64,000 bases of DNA from Verrucosispora sp. NA02020 (GTDB lineage: Bacteria; Actinomycetota; Actinomycetes; Mycobacteriales; Micromonosporaceae). Under the pieces are notes generated by a model. It was not told the origin of the DNA and did no database searches. It saw only the letters and a list, made by a program, of their open reading frames with translations. Both the position numbers and the translations under genes were made by a program. Every line of letters begins with the position of its first letter. Within the stretch, counting starts at the first letter, position 1. This document shows positions 1 through 8,157 of this stretch, one piece after another. Location of the stretch: NCBI RefSeq assembly GCF_013364215.1, contig NZ_CP054923.1, positions 1,550,001 through 1,614,000 of the forward strand. The letters run 5' to 3'.

Positions 1-145
1 CCGAGCTGCCCCGGGACAGCGTGCGGTTCCAGGTGTAGCAGCCGTCGGCATGGGCCGGCGGCGCGGCGACCGCCGAGGCGATCGCGGCACCTGGCACGGC
101 CAGGGCGAGGGCGAGGACAGCCCGCTTCATCAGATGTGCGCGCAC
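1..145 (-). CDS. Secreted protein, N-terminal part only
   Basis: Only the first 48 codons lie in the window; the gene runs off the left edge. The protein starts with a short basic segment (MRAHLMKR), then an Ala/Leu/Val-rich stretch and an AHA-D site typical of signal peptidase I, so it is probably exported. The mature part begins DGCYTWNRT. The GTG at 145 is preferred over the in-frame ATG at 130 because an AGGAGGA ribosome binding site (152-158) lies six bases before it. The family cannot be told from so little sequence. Confidence 0.6.
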   Translation of the reverse strand, partial: MRAHLMKRAVLALALAVPGAAIASAVAAPPAHADGCYTWNRTLSRGSS

Positions 146-448
146 AGAGAGTCCTCCTGCTAGGAGAGCGAATGGGGTGGCATTCCGGGACGTGGACCGC
201 CGTCCCGTGAATCCACACTCGCACCTCGACGGCCGGTTGGTGACGGTTAACGCGAATTCCTCTCGGGATGACCTGTGATTGTCGGTTGGCCCGGAATTAA
301 TCCGATTCCACGGAATCGGGCATTCACCCTGGCCATGCCGCAAAGGCGCGTGGCGGTACGGAAAGTCGCAGGTGACCGCAGGACGGGTGATGTCGCCGGG
401 CCGAGGTGGCCCGGTAACCTCAGCGCGGGCGACGACGGGGAGGCGGGC
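146..448. other. Intergenic region, no gene seen
   Basis: This gap lies between two divergent genes. It contains the ribosome binding site of the left gene (152-158) and GGGGAGG (436-442) for the right gene. An open frame continues upstream of 449 to 275, but it has no ribosome binding site and its residues do not look like a conserved protein start. Promoters for both neighbours should lie here, but none is convincing by eye. Confidence 0.5.
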
Positions 449-1078
449 GTGGCACGCGGAGGCATCTTCTGCGTCGAGGGCCAGTGGCACCGGGACCTCA
501 ACGAGCGGGGATCGGTGCTGCCCACCCTCGAACTGCTCGAACGGCTGGGCAAGGTCCGTTTCATCCACAAGGACGCGGCCACCCGGGACGAGCTGTTCTA
601 CTTCGTCGACCGCTGGCTGCTCAAGCAGTACGCCGACCACCGGCTCGGCTTCTTCGCCATGCACGGCGAGCCGAACCGGCTGTGCCTGACCGACTGGCAG
701 TCGGTCGAGCTGACCGAGGTGGCGGAGTTGATGGCCGGGCGCTGCGAGGGGCGCCGGCTCTACTTCGGCAGTTGTTCGGTCCTGCGCGCCCCCGAGTCGG
801 TGCTGCGGGAGTTCCTCGAGGTGACCGGCGCGGCGTTGATCTGCGGCTTCACCCGCGAGGTGGACTGGGTCGAGTCGGCGGCGTTCGAGACCGTGCTGCT
901 CGACGTACTCGCCAACGGTCGGCGGCACAACGCCGCCGAGCTGCGGATGGGCTCGGCGCACTGGGCGCCGCTCGCCTCCTACCTCGGCTTTCGGGTGATC
1001 TACGCCAACGGCCGCGCCTGGCGACCCTCGGCGCGTCCCCGGGTGCCCCGCCAGTCGTCCGTGGGCCGGATCGGCTGA
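449..1078 (+). CDS. Hypothetical protein, possibly caspase-fold (clan CD-like)
   Basis: A 209-residue protein without signal peptide or membrane segment. I recall a similar actinobacterial family of unknown function (DUF6642-like) but could not check. Two sites stand out: hydrophobic LGFFAMHGE with His72-Gly73, and hydrophobic RRLYFGSCS with Cys109. A His-Gly after a beta strand, then a Cys at the end of a second strand 35-50 residues later, is the pattern of caspase/CHAT (clan CD) proteases. This is inference from motif layout. The GTG at 449 is chosen because GGGGAGG lies six bases upstream. The next gene starts 19 bases after the stop, so the two may be cotranscribed. Confidence 0.65.
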   Translation: MARGGIFCVEGQWHRDLNERGSVLPTLELLERLGKVRFIHKDAATRDELFYFVDRWLLKQYADHRLGFFAMHGEPNRLCLTDWQSVELTEVAELMAGRCEGRRLYFGSCSVLRAPESVLREFLEVTGAALICGFTREVDWVESAAFETVLLDVLANGRRHNAAELRMGSAHWAPLASYLGFRVIYANGRAWRPSARPRVPRQSSVGRIG

Positions 1079-1097
1079 CGACTGGTACAAACGAACG

Positions 1098-1562
1098 ATG
1101 CCACGCACGATCGCTCGTAACACCCGCGTCGACCGCGACGACCTGCTCGCCTTCGTCCGCCCCCGGCACCGGGTGGTGCTGATGACCACCCGTCCGGACG
1201 GTCGGCCGCAGTCCTCGCCGGTCAGCGCCGGGGTGGACGCCGACGGCCGACTGGTGATCTCCACCTATCCGGAACGCGCGAAAGTCTCCAACATCCGCCG
1301 CGACCCCCGGGTGTCGGCGTGTGTGCTCTCCGACGACTGGAACGGACCCTGGGTGCAGCTCGACGGCACCGCCGAGGTCCTCGACCTGCCCGACGCCCTG
1401 GAGCCGCTGGTGGAGTACTTCCGCAGCATCTCCGGGGAACACCCGGACTGGGACGACTACCGGGCGGCGATGGTGCGGCAGGGCAAGTCGCTGATCCGGG
1501 TGACCATCACCTCGTGGGGCCCGGTCGCCACCGGCGGTTTCCCGGCCCGACTGGCCGACTGA
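1098..1562 (+). CDS. PPOX-class F420-dependent oxidoreductase
   Basis: A 154-residue single-domain protein of the pyridoxamine 5'-phosphate oxidase-like split-barrel superfamily. Features seen are the N-terminal strand pair RHRVVLMTTRPDGRPQ, the segment VSAGVDADGRLVISTY, the KVSNIRRDPRVSACV element, and the WVQLDGTAEVLD strand. These fit the actinobacterial F420-binding branch, which commonly reduces small substrates with F420H2 or binds the cofactor. The substrate cannot be predicted. It follows the putative caspase-fold gene closely, and a strong hairpin comes directly after the stop. Confidence 0.85.
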   Translation: MPRTIARNTRVDRDDLLAFVRPRHRVVLMTTRPDGRPQSSPVSAGVDADGRLVISTYPERAKVSNIRRDPRVSACVLSDDWNGPWVQLDGTAEVLDLPDALEPLVEYFRSISGEHPDWDDYRAAMVRQGKSLIRVTITSWGPVATGGFPARLAD

Positions 1563-1566
1563 CGAC

Positions 1567-1598
1567 GGGCGGGGCACGGCTCCCGCCGTGCCCCGCCC
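1567..1598. terminator. Bidirectional hairpin terminator
   Basis: A perfect 14-bp inverted repeat (GGGCGGGGCACGGC) with a TCCC loop lies between two genes that end toward each other, five bases after the upstream stop. No U-tract follows, as is usual in high-GC actinobacteria. It can serve both strands. Confidence 0.8.
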
Positions 1599-1614
1599 GC
1601 CCCGGTGGTGGGTG

Positions 1615-3048
1615 TCAGTGTCCGGCCGTCGCGTACGTCGCGCAGCCGATCAGCTCCATTGACACCTGCAACCGCTCCAGGCTGATGTTCTTGGCGATGG
1701 TGTCCTCCGGGCTGTGGTACGGCGGCTCCAGCAGCGCCGGAGACTCCTCACCCCGCCAGGAGAAGTTGGCGCTGGCGATGCCGACCTCCTGGAACGACTG
1801 GTGGTCACTGGCGCCGCGCTGGGTCACCGGGGAGATCTGTGGCTGGTAGCCGAGCCGCAGCGCCGCGGCGGAGACCTCGTCGGTGGCCCGGTTGGCCTCG
1901 CCGGTGAAGGAGAGCAGCCAGTACCGCGTCGCCGGGTCCCAGCTCGTGGCGACCATGTCGTTCTGGTAGACGGCGAGGATCCGGTCCCGCTCCACCTGCG
2001 GCAGCTCCCGCACGTAGTAGCGCGAGCCGATCAGGCCCTGCTCCTCCGAGCCCCAGAGGCCGAACCGGACCGTGGCGTTGATCGGGATCGCCTTCAGCAC
2101 CCGGGCCAGTTCCAGGCAGAGCACGGTGCCGGAGCCGTCGTCGTTGGCGCCCGGCGCGCCGATCACCGAGTCGTAGTGCGCGCTGACCATGACCACCGGG
2201 CCGTTCGCGCCGGACCGCCCACGCCGCTCGGCCAGCACGTTGTACGAGGTCAGGCCGCGGTGCGCGGTGGTGGCGACGGTGAGGGTGAGCGGTCCGGCGG
2301 CGAGCAGCGCCCGCAGCCGGTGCTTCTGCGCCTGGGCGACGCCGACCACCGGGATGCCCAGCGGCGTGGCGGCGGAGCCGGGCAGGGTGGGCGAGAACGC
2401 CGACGCGCGGCGCGGCTCGACCAGGTCGGCCGGGAGGAAGACCACACCGGCCGCACCGGCGGCCACCGCCCGCGCCGCCACCGCCTCCCGTTGGGCGGCG
2501 ACGTAGTCCACCAGCACGATCTTGCCGGCGACGTCGGCGGTGAAGTCCGCCGCCGCACCGGCCCGCACGTCGACGACCGCGGCGGTGACCGAGGTGTCCA
2601 GGGCGGCGTGGGCGCTGGCCCCGACCTGCCAGTTCAGGTCGGTGGGCAGGCCGGCGGGGGAGCTGAGCTGGGCGAGGAACTTGTCGGCCACCGGAAACGG
2701 TTGCAGCGTGGTGTCGTACCGCAGCTTGTCGAACTGGCCCGCGAGGTAGTTCGCGGCCCGGCGCTCGGACTCGGTGCCGCCGATGCGCGGGCCGATGTCC
2801 TCGGAGAGCACCTTCAGGTGTTCCAGCGCCCGGCGGGGGGAGAGCTGAGCGATGACCTTGCGGTCCTGGGGGGTGAGCTTGGGCGGGCGGTGTGCGCCCG
2901 GCCGCTTGTCGTCGGCGGCCCAGGCCGGTGCCGGGAGTGCCACGGTGGCCGCCCCGCCGAGTGCGACGGTGAGCATGCGTCGACGGTTGAACACAGTGGA
3001 GCTGGACGATTCGTGCGAGGGTGTCACGGCGTCGTCGAGGGATGACAA
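1615..3048 (-). CDS. Secreted M28-family aminopeptidase with Tat-like signal
   Basis: A 477-residue zinc aminopeptidase. The N-terminus has a twin-arginine-like signal (FNRRRML, then a hydrophobic Ala/Val stretch ending PAWA), so export by Tat is likely. A protease-associated-type insert may lie around residues 120-250. Metal ligands of the M28 fold are visible: SAHYDSV (His, Asp), GANDDGSG (Asp), GSEEQGL (Glu-Glu), YQNDMV (Asp) and GASDHQSF (His). It releases N-terminal amino acids from peptides outside the cell. The TTG at 3048 is chosen because GGAGG lies seven bases before it; TTG at 3054 is too close. It may be monocistronic. Confidence 0.88.
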   Translation of the reverse strand: MSSLDDAVTPSHESSSSTVFNRRRMLTVALGGAATVALPAPAWAADDKRPGAHRPPKLTPQDRKVIAQLSPRRALEHLKVLSEDIGPRIGGTESERRAANYLAGQFDKLRYDTTLQPFPVADKFLAQLSSPAGLPTDLNWQVGASAHAALDTSVTAAVVDVRAGAAADFTADVAGKIVLVDYVAAQREAVAARAVAAGAAGVVFLPADLVEPRRASAFSPTLPGSAATPLGIPVVGVAQAQKHRLRALLAAGPLTLTVATTAHRGLTSYNVLAERRGRSGANGPVVMVSAHYDSVIGAPGANDDGSGTVLCLELARVLKAIPINATVRFGLWGSEEQGLIGSRYYVRELPQVERDRILAVYQNDMVATSWDPATRYWLLSFTGEANRATDEVSAAALRLGYQPQISPVTQRGASDHQSFQEVGIASANFSWRGEESPALLEPPYHSPEDTIAKNISLERLQVSMELIGCATYATAGH

Positions 3049-3156
3049 GAGCAAGCCTCCTGATTCGAGGTACGGACCCGGGAGTCAGGGGTGAACATCC
3101 CGGGTCACTGCGGCTCGAATCTAACCCGCTAGCTGCTCGTTCTCAAGATCGAGGAA

Positions 3157-3801
3157 TTAGTATGCGGCAGTGAACCGCATATTCCGGAAACGCGGGCTCT
3201 CGATTTCGTCGACCACCGCGACCGCCAGATCCTCGTAGCTGAGCGCGCTGCGGCCATCGTCGTCGGTCACTGGCTGCTCGGTGCCGGTGCGGTACCGTCC
3301 GGTGCGCTCGCCGGGATGGAACTCCAGCGGCGGCGGGGACAGGTAGGTCCAGGTGACACCGTCGGCAGCGGACCGGTAGACGTCCAGCGCGTCGGCCTGG
3401 CCGAGCGCGGCCTCCCGGTAGTCGGCGGGGAAGTCCGGCTCGTCGAGCAACCGGCCCCCGGTCGGAGTGAGCAGGGTGGACCCGCCGCCGACGTGGATCA
3501 CGCGGGGCGCGGCCGGCATCCCGCCCAGCACGTGGAGCAGCGTCCGGGCCGCGTCCGGCCACAGCGTACGGTCGCCACCACCGATCGCCACCACCAGCGC
3601 GTCGGCGTCCGGCGCCAACTCCCGTACGCTGCGCTCGCTGGTGGCGTCCCCGGTGACCACGCGTACGGCCGGTGGCAGGTACGAGACGGCCTCCGGTCGG
3701 CGTACCGCGGCCACCACCCGGTGTCCCCGGTCGACCGCCTCCACCACGATGCGGGAACCCGCGGTGCCGCCCGCCCCGAACACGACGATGTTGCTCACCA
3801 C
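3157..3801 (-). CDS. NAD(P)-binding NmrA/SDR-like oxidoreductase
   Basis: A 214-residue Rossmann-fold protein of the atypical short-chain dehydrogenase (NmrA-like) group. The dinucleotide-binding motif GAGGTAGSR is at residues 9-17, followed by a basic AVRRPE stretch that would favour NADPH. A central VIHVGGGSTL strand and a YREAALGQADALDVYR helix fit the family. No classical YxxxK catalytic pair is obvious, so it may be a redox sensor or flavin-reductase-like enzyme instead of a dehydrogenase. Two adjacent GTG codons (3801 and 3798) could start it. Confidence 0.8.
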   Translation of the reverse strand: MVSNIVVFGAGGTAGSRIVVEAVDRGHRVVAAVRRPEAVSYLPPAVRVVTGDATSERSVRELAPDADALVVAIGGGDRTLWPDAARTLLHVLGGMPAAPRVIHVGGGSTLLTPTGGRLLDEPDFPADYREAALGQADALDVYRSAADGVTWTYLSPPPLEFHPGERTGRYRTGTEQPVTDDDGRSALSYEDLAVAVVDEIESPRFRNMRFTAAY

Positions 3802-3845
3802 CCCAGGCTATGGACCGGGCCCGGGGTGCGTCGGTGGAACGGCGA

Positions 3846-3917
3846 TCCTTCAGTCCACCAGGGCGGATGGTCCTTCAGTCCACCAGTGCGGATGGTCCTT
3901 CAATCCACCAGGGCGGA
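3846..3917. repeat. Three tandem copies of a 25-bp unit at a gene's 3' end
   Basis: The unit TCCTTCAGTCCACCAGGGC plus GGATGG occurs at 3846-3870, 3871-3895 and, slightly changed, 3896-3917. The third copy carries the last codons and stop of the serine hydrolase gene on the minus strand; the other two repeat that end (each reads Ala-Leu-Val-Asp-stop with small changes). It looks like slippage or duplication of a gene end. Confidence 0.9.
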
Positions 3918-5132
3918 GTAGACGAGCTGCCTCAGCTGCGCGCGCAGCGGCCAGGTGCTCGACGGCATGAGCTGGGTGAACAGCAGGGCGGTGAGCTGCT
4001 CCGCCGGGTCGACCAGGAACGCGGTGCTGGCCACCCCGCCCCAGTAGTACTCGCCCACGCTGCTCGGCAGCCGGCTCGGCACCGGGTCGTCGACCACCGC
4101 GAAGCCGAGGCCGAACCCGATGCCGTCCAGCGTCGTCTCGGCGAACCCGCCGGTGGACAGCATGCCCAGGTCACCGCCGCCGGGCAGGTGGTTGCGGGTC
4201 ATCAGGCGCACCGTACGCGGGCCGAGCAGGCGTACCCCGTCGAGCTCGCCGCCGCGCAGCAGCATCTGGGTGAACCGGTGGTAGTCGGCGGCCGACGAGA
4301 TCAGGCCACCGCCGCCGGAGAGGAGACTCGGCTTCGCGTACGCCAGGTCGCCGAGCCGGTCGTGCCGGACCGCCCGACCGGTGGTCGGGTCCGGCACGTA
4401 GAGCGCGGCCAGCCGCTCGGCGTCGGCCCCCGCCACGTGCCAGCGGGTGTCGGTCATGCCCAGCGGATCCAGCATCCGTTCGCGCAGGAAGGTGTCCAGG
4501 CTCTGCCCGGAGACCACCTCGATCAGCCGGCCCAGCACGTCGGTGGCGACCGAGTAGCCCCACGCGGTGCCGGGCTGGAACAGCAGTGGCAGCTCACCGA
4601 AGACCCGGGAGGCCTCGGCCAGGTCCACGCCCGACGGCGGGTACAGGTCGTACCCGGCGGCCCGGTACAGGCCGTCGACCACCGAGGTCTGCATGAAGCC
4701 GTACGTCAGCCCGGAGGTGTGACTGAGCAGGTGCCAGACCCGGATCGGCTCGATCGCCGGCACCGTGTACGGCTTCAGCGTCGAGCCCTTCGAGTAGACC
4801 CGCATGTCGGCGAACTCGGGCAGCCAGCGGCCGATCTCGTCGGTCAGCTCGAAACGGCCCTCCTCCCAGAGCATCATCGCCGCCACCGAGGTGATCGGCT
4901 TGCTCATGGAGTAGATCCGCCAGAGCGTGTCCGCCTCGACCGGCGTACCGGCCTCGCGGTCGCGCAGCCCGTACGCCGCACTGTGCGCGATCTCGCCGTG
5001 CCGGGTGACCAGGACCTGGAAACCGGCGAGCCGGCCGTCGTCGACGTACCGGCCGAAGTGCGCGTCGATCCGGGCCAGCCGGGCCGGGTCGAAACCGACC
5101 TCGGCCGGCGCGATGCTGCGTGCCATGCTCAT
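3900..5132 (-). CDS. Beta-lactamase-fold serine hydrolase (esterase/DD-peptidase type)
   Basis: A 410-residue protein of the class C beta-lactamase/esterase superfamily (Pfam Beta-lactamase). The catalytic S-x-x-K is seen as SMSKP near residue 96, and the second motif as Y-S-V in GYSVATDVLG. LSHTSGLTYGF and the C-terminal YYWGGVASTAFLVDP segment are typical of the esterase branch. No signal peptide is seen, so it is probably cytoplasmic. The natural substrate is unknown; esterase is more likely than beta-lactamase. The ATG at 5132 is chosen because the family begins shortly before the first conserved block; the frame is open far upstream without conserved residues. The pentapeptide gene is divergent, 73 bases away. 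Confidence 0.85.
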   Translation of the reverse strand: MSMARSIAPAEVGFDPARLARIDAHFGRYVDDGRLAGFQVLVTRHGEIAHSAAYGLRDREAGTPVEADTLWRIYSMSKPITSVAAMMLWEEGRFELTDEIGRWLPEFADMRVYSKGSTLKPYTVPAIEPIRVWHLLSHTSGLTYGFMQTSVVDGLYRAAGYDLYPPSGVDLAEASRVFGELPLLFQPGTAWGYSVATDVLGRLIEVVSGQSLDTFLRERMLDPLGMTDTRWHVAGADAERLAALYVPDPTTGRAVRHDRLGDLAYAKPSLLSGGGGLISSAADYHRFTQMLLRGGELDGVRLLGPRTVRLMTRNHLPGGGDLGMLSTGGFAETTLDGIGFGLGFAVVDDPVPSRLPSSVGEYYWGGVASTAFLVDPAEQLTALLFTQLMPSSTWPLRAQLRQLVYSALVD

Positions 5133-5205
5133 CCGACCGAACCTACCGGCCGGTACGCGGGCCGGGAACGAAAGGTCGTCGGTGTCACTGGCTAGGCTCC
5201 GCCTC

Positions 5206-5802
5206 ATGCCGGAGCCGATCGAGGGCGTCACCTTCCACGACGAGGACTGGTACGCCGAGGAGCTGACCGACCGGCGTTTCGTCGGGTGCACCTTCCACCG
5301 CGTCGACCTGACCGAGGCCACCAGCCGGGGTGCCGTCTTCGACGGCTGCACCTTCGGCGACGTGCTGTTCAACGTCTCCCGGCACGTCGACTCGGCCTTC
5401 ACCCGGTGCGTCTTCACCCGCTGCAACCTGTTCGAGGCGGAGTTCACCGGCTGCAAGTTCGTGGGCAGCAGCTTCGACCGGTGCGATCTGCGTCCGCTGA
5501 CCGTCGACGGCGGCGACTGGTCGTTCGTCACGCTCGCCGGCGCCGACCTGCGGGGCGCGCGCCTCACCGGCGTACGCATGCGGGAGGCCGACCTCTCCGG
5601 TGCCGACCTGACCGGCGCGACCGTGAGTGGCGGCGACCTCTCCGACGTGCAGTGGCGCGGAGCCCGGCTGTCCGGTGCGGACCTGCGCGGCAGTGACCTC
5701 TCCGGTCTGGATCCGACCGCCGTGCACCGCTCCGGCGCGATCGTCGACGCGGTGCAGGCCGTCATGATGGCCCGCGCCCTCGGCTTCCAGGTCCTCGGCT
5801 GA
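5206..5802 (+). CDS. Pentapeptide-repeat protein (MfpA/McbG-like)
   Basis: A 198-residue protein built almost wholly of A(D/N)LXX-type pentapeptides, for example FTGCKFVGSSFDRCDLRPL and GADLRGARLTGVRMREADLSG, which predict a right-handed quadrilateral beta helix. The C-terminal helix (DAVQAVMMARALGFQVLG) is usual in actinobacterial members. Some relatives mimic DNA and protect gyrase from quinolones (MfpA, Qnr); whether this one does is not shown. The ATG at 5206 gives the family's usual length. It is divergent from the serine hydrolase. Confidence 0.88.
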   Translation: MPEPIEGVTFHDEDWYAEELTDRRFVGCTFHRVDLTEATSRGAVFDGCTFGDVLFNVSRHVDSAFTRCVFTRCNLFEAEFTGCKFVGSSFDRCDLRPLTVDGGDWSFVTLAGADLRGARLTGVRMREADLSGADLTGATVSGGDLSDVQWRGARLSGADLRGSDLSGLDPTAVHRSGAIVDAVQAVMMARALGFQVLG

Positions 5803-5933
5803 GCCGTCCGTGGCGACGAACCGGCCACGACGCCGCACTAGCGCGCCGGGTGTCGGTGATGCGAATGTGAGACGGCCCCGCGTCCGGGTCGAGCGTGCCG
5901 GCGTGATTCCGGTCCGGCAGAAGTGGAGAGTCG

Positions 5934-6896
5934 GTGGCGGAGGAGAAGCCCGCGCAGTCGGTCGGGCCGGCGTCGCACCGCACCCGGGCGGGCCGCCGCC
6001 GCGCGGAATCGGCCCGACCCTCGCCACCGACAGCGCCACCGTCGGCCGAAGGGGAGACCCGGGCAGCCGCCCGACGGCTCGCCCGCGCCCGGCGACGTCG
6101 GCGCACCACGGTGGAGGCGGTCGCCGCCCTCGCCGGTCTGCTGGCCCTCGTCGGCTACGTCAACTGGTGGTCGGAGCCGGTGCCGGACGACCAGCCGGAC
6201 CCGGACGGCCTGCCGGCGGTGGTCGGGCGTCCGGCGCTGCCCAGCGCCACCGCCGACGCCGACGCCATGCCGGGCCTGCGACCGCGCGAGCGCAGTCCGA
6301 GCCCCTCGCCGAGTGCCGTCGTGGTGCCCACGCCCGCCCCGCCGGCCGCGCCGCCGACGCTGACGCTCGGCCGGGCCGACATCCCGGCGACGGTGGACCT
6401 GACCGAGGCGGGCCGCCGCGACTGGCTGCACTGGGGCCTCGGCGGCACCACCAGCCCGGTACGCAAGCGCGACGGCTCCGCCTCCCTGCGTGACCTGGGC
6501 GGACAGGGCGACCGGGACAGCTGGGACGGCAACCAGGAACTGTTCCGGTGGCGCGACGGAGCGCCGGTGAACTCGGCCGGCGACGTCGCGGACGGGGTCT
6601 ACACCTGCGGTGCGGGCAACGGTTTCCGGCTCGCCGTCGTCGCCGACGGTCAGCCGCGTACCGCCACCGTCTATCTCGGCGTCTGGATGGCCCGCGGTCG
6701 GCTCGACATACGCGTGGGTGACGACGGGCCACGCCGGACGCTGCGTCTGGAGGAGCGGCACACCAGTCTCTCCTCGGGCGTGACGGTCCGGTTCGAGGCG
6801 CCGCAGGGCACCCGTGTCCTGCTCACCTGGACGGTGGAGGAGACGTTCACACCGCACTGCGGCAACGTCGGCCTCCAGGCCGTCGCACTGCGCTGA
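5934..6896 (+). CDS. Membrane-anchored protein with extracytoplasmic domain, unknown function
   Basis: A 320-residue protein of no recognised family. The first 55 residues are basic and rich in Arg, Ala and Pro (cytoplasmic), then comes one membrane segment (VEAVAALAGLLALVGYVNWW), then a Pro/Ser linker, and a C-terminal domain from about 130 with beta-rich sequence and two Cys (YTCGAGNG and PHCGNVG). The topology suggests a single-pass protein with a cell-surface, possibly sugar- or ligand-binding, beta domain. GTG at 5934 follows GGAGAG. Orphan gene between unrelated neighbours. Confidence 0.65.
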   Translation: MAEEKPAQSVGPASHRTRAGRRRAESARPSPPTAPPSAEGETRAAARRLARARRRRRTTVEAVAALAGLLALVGYVNWWSEPVPDDQPDPDGLPAVVGRPALPSATADADAMPGLRPRERSPSPSPSAVVVPTPAPPAAPPTLTLGRADIPATVDLTEAGRRDWLHWGLGGTTSPVRKRDGSASLRDLGGQGDRDSWDGNQELFRWRDGAPVNSAGDVADGVYTCGAGNGFRLAVVADGQPRTATVYLGVWMARGRLDIRVGDDGPRRTLRLEERHTSLSSGVTVRFEAPQGTRVLLTWTVEETFTPHCGNVGLQAVALR

Positions 6897-6958
6897 CCTG
6901 CCCCCGGCACGGTTCTCCAGTAGCGTGGTCGGTGACCGATCATGATCGAGGAGGACCG

Positions 6959-7396
6959 ATGACGTCGGGCGAGAAGGTAGTGGACAGCCCCACCGACTGG
7001 GTGGCCGAGCACATCGACAGGTACGTCGAGACCGACGGTGCCGAGGGACACGAGTGGCAGCCGGGCGTGTTCACGTTGCTGCTGACCACCCGGGGCCGGC
7101 GCAGCGGCGCCCTCCGCCGGACCGCGTTGATCTACCGGCGGCACGGCGACGCGTACGTGGTGGTCGCCTCCCAGGGCGGCGCTCCCCGACACCCCGCCTG
7201 GTATCTGAACCTGCTCGCGGACCCGGAGGCCCAGGTCCAGGTCGCGGCCGAGCGCTTCACCGCACGGGCCCGCACCGCCACGGCCGAGGAGAAGGCCCGG
7301 CTCTGGCCGGACATGGTCGCCGTCTGGCCGGCGTACGACGACTACCAGACCAAGACCGACCGGGACATCCCCGTGGTGTTGCTGGAACGCCTCTGA
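6959..7396 (+). CDS. Deazaflavin (F420)-dependent nitroreductase-family protein
   Basis: A 145-residue protein of the Ddn family (deazaflavin-dependent nitroreductases and quinone reductases). Family marks are LLTTRGRRSGALRRTALIY, the GDAYVVVASQGGAPRHPAWYLNL core, and a C-terminal YDDYQTKTDRDIPVVLL. It uses F420H2 to reduce quinones or other electron acceptors, probably at the membrane face. ATG at 6959 is preferred to the GTG at 6932 because GAGGAGG precedes it closely. With the PPOX protein at 1098 it is the second probable F420 user in the window. Confidence 0.88.
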   Translation: MTSGEKVVDSPTDWVAEHIDRYVETDGAEGHEWQPGVFTLLLTTRGRRSGALRRTALIYRRHGDAYVVVASQGGAPRHPAWYLNLLADPEAQVQVAAERFTARARTATAEEKARLWPDMVAVWPAYDDYQTKTDRDIPVVLLERL

Positions 7397-7500
7397 CGGC
7401 AGCCGTACCCGCCGTCGGGCAGTTTGTCCGTCGGGTCGCCTCCACCGGACCGTACCGTCCTGCTGTCCGGGTTCGACTGTCCTGTGTGGAGGCCAGGCTG

Positions 7501-7830
7501 ATGAGCAGCAGCAGTACCCTCCGTCCGTCCCCGCCCACCGGCGAGCCGGTCGGAACGGCGTTGCGGGAGATCCCGCTGCCGCCGTACGTGACCGCCGAGG
7601 ACGCCCAGTTCGCCGTCCGTGCCGTCGTGGTGCACGCGCCCCGAAGATGGTCCGGCGGCACAGTCTGTCGCAACGACGCCAGCCCGCACCCGTGTCGGCT
7701 GCACCGCTGGGGCACCCGCGTGCTGGCGCTGCGCGGCCTGCGTGACTCCGAGATCGCCGCCCTCATCGAACGCGGCGATCCCGCCGCTCCCGTCCCCCCG
7801 CCCAAGATGCAAGGAAGGGCCCCCTCCTAA
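7501..7830 (+). CDS. Small hypothetical protein whose C-terminus is encoded by a repeat
   Basis: A 109-residue protein with no recognised domain. It has two Cys in CRNDASPHPCRLHRWG and a Trp-Gly-Thr-Arg stretch; these could bind metal, but this is speculation. ATG at 7501 follows a GGAGG. The last codons (MQGRAPS and the stop) fall inside a palindromic repeat that recurs at other gene ends in this window, so the natural C-terminus may have been replaced by the repeat. Confidence 0.55.
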   Translation: MSSSSTLRPSPPTGEPVGTALREIPLPPYVTAEDAQFAVRAVVVHAPRRWSGGTVCRNDASPHPCRLHRWGTRVLALRGLRDSEIAALIERGDPAAPVPPPKMQGRAPS

Positions 7831-7869
7831 CGCCTGCGGTATAGCAAGGGTCCCCTCCTAACATCAGGG
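7811..7869. repeat. Palindromic intergenic repeat, copy A
   Basis: Two self-palindromic blocks around GGGTCCCCTCCTAA are joined by a short GCCTGCGGTA spacer and end in ACATCAGG. The same layout is found at 22216, 22818 and 46501. Copy A supplies the TAA stop of the gene before it and probably folds into a terminator-like hairpin. Confidence 0.85.
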
Positions 7870-8157
7870 AAACCTCGTCGGGTACCCGTTCGCAGAGCTT
7901 TCACACCCGGTTAATCAATCGACGGTGGTCTACTTGACGGATGCCTCCAGAGCGGGCACCGTGGGCAGTGGAGGGGCCTTGAGCTGCCCCGATGCGGCGG
8001 TGGGCGACCGCTGCCCGGCGAGCCGCGCCGGGTGTGGTCGGCCTGGAAAGGCCGCCAAATCCGTACCCGGTGTGCGGGCCGAGTGCCGGTCCGCTCACGG
8101 ACTGGCCGGCAGTGTGCCTCCGGCACCGGGAGTCGAGAACCCACGAGGAGTCCCGCC
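7831..8157. other. Intergenic region, no gene seen
   Basis: Apart from most of repeat copy A at its left end, this gap shows only the ribosome binding site GAGGAG just before the next gene. Short open frames cross it on both strands but none has a good start or conserved-looking protein. A promoter for the Fe-S-fold gene should be here but is not clear. Confidence 0.45.

Noticed and set aside
3846..3917. CRISPR-like array
   Set aside because: Units are directly tandem with no spacers and derive from a gene end.
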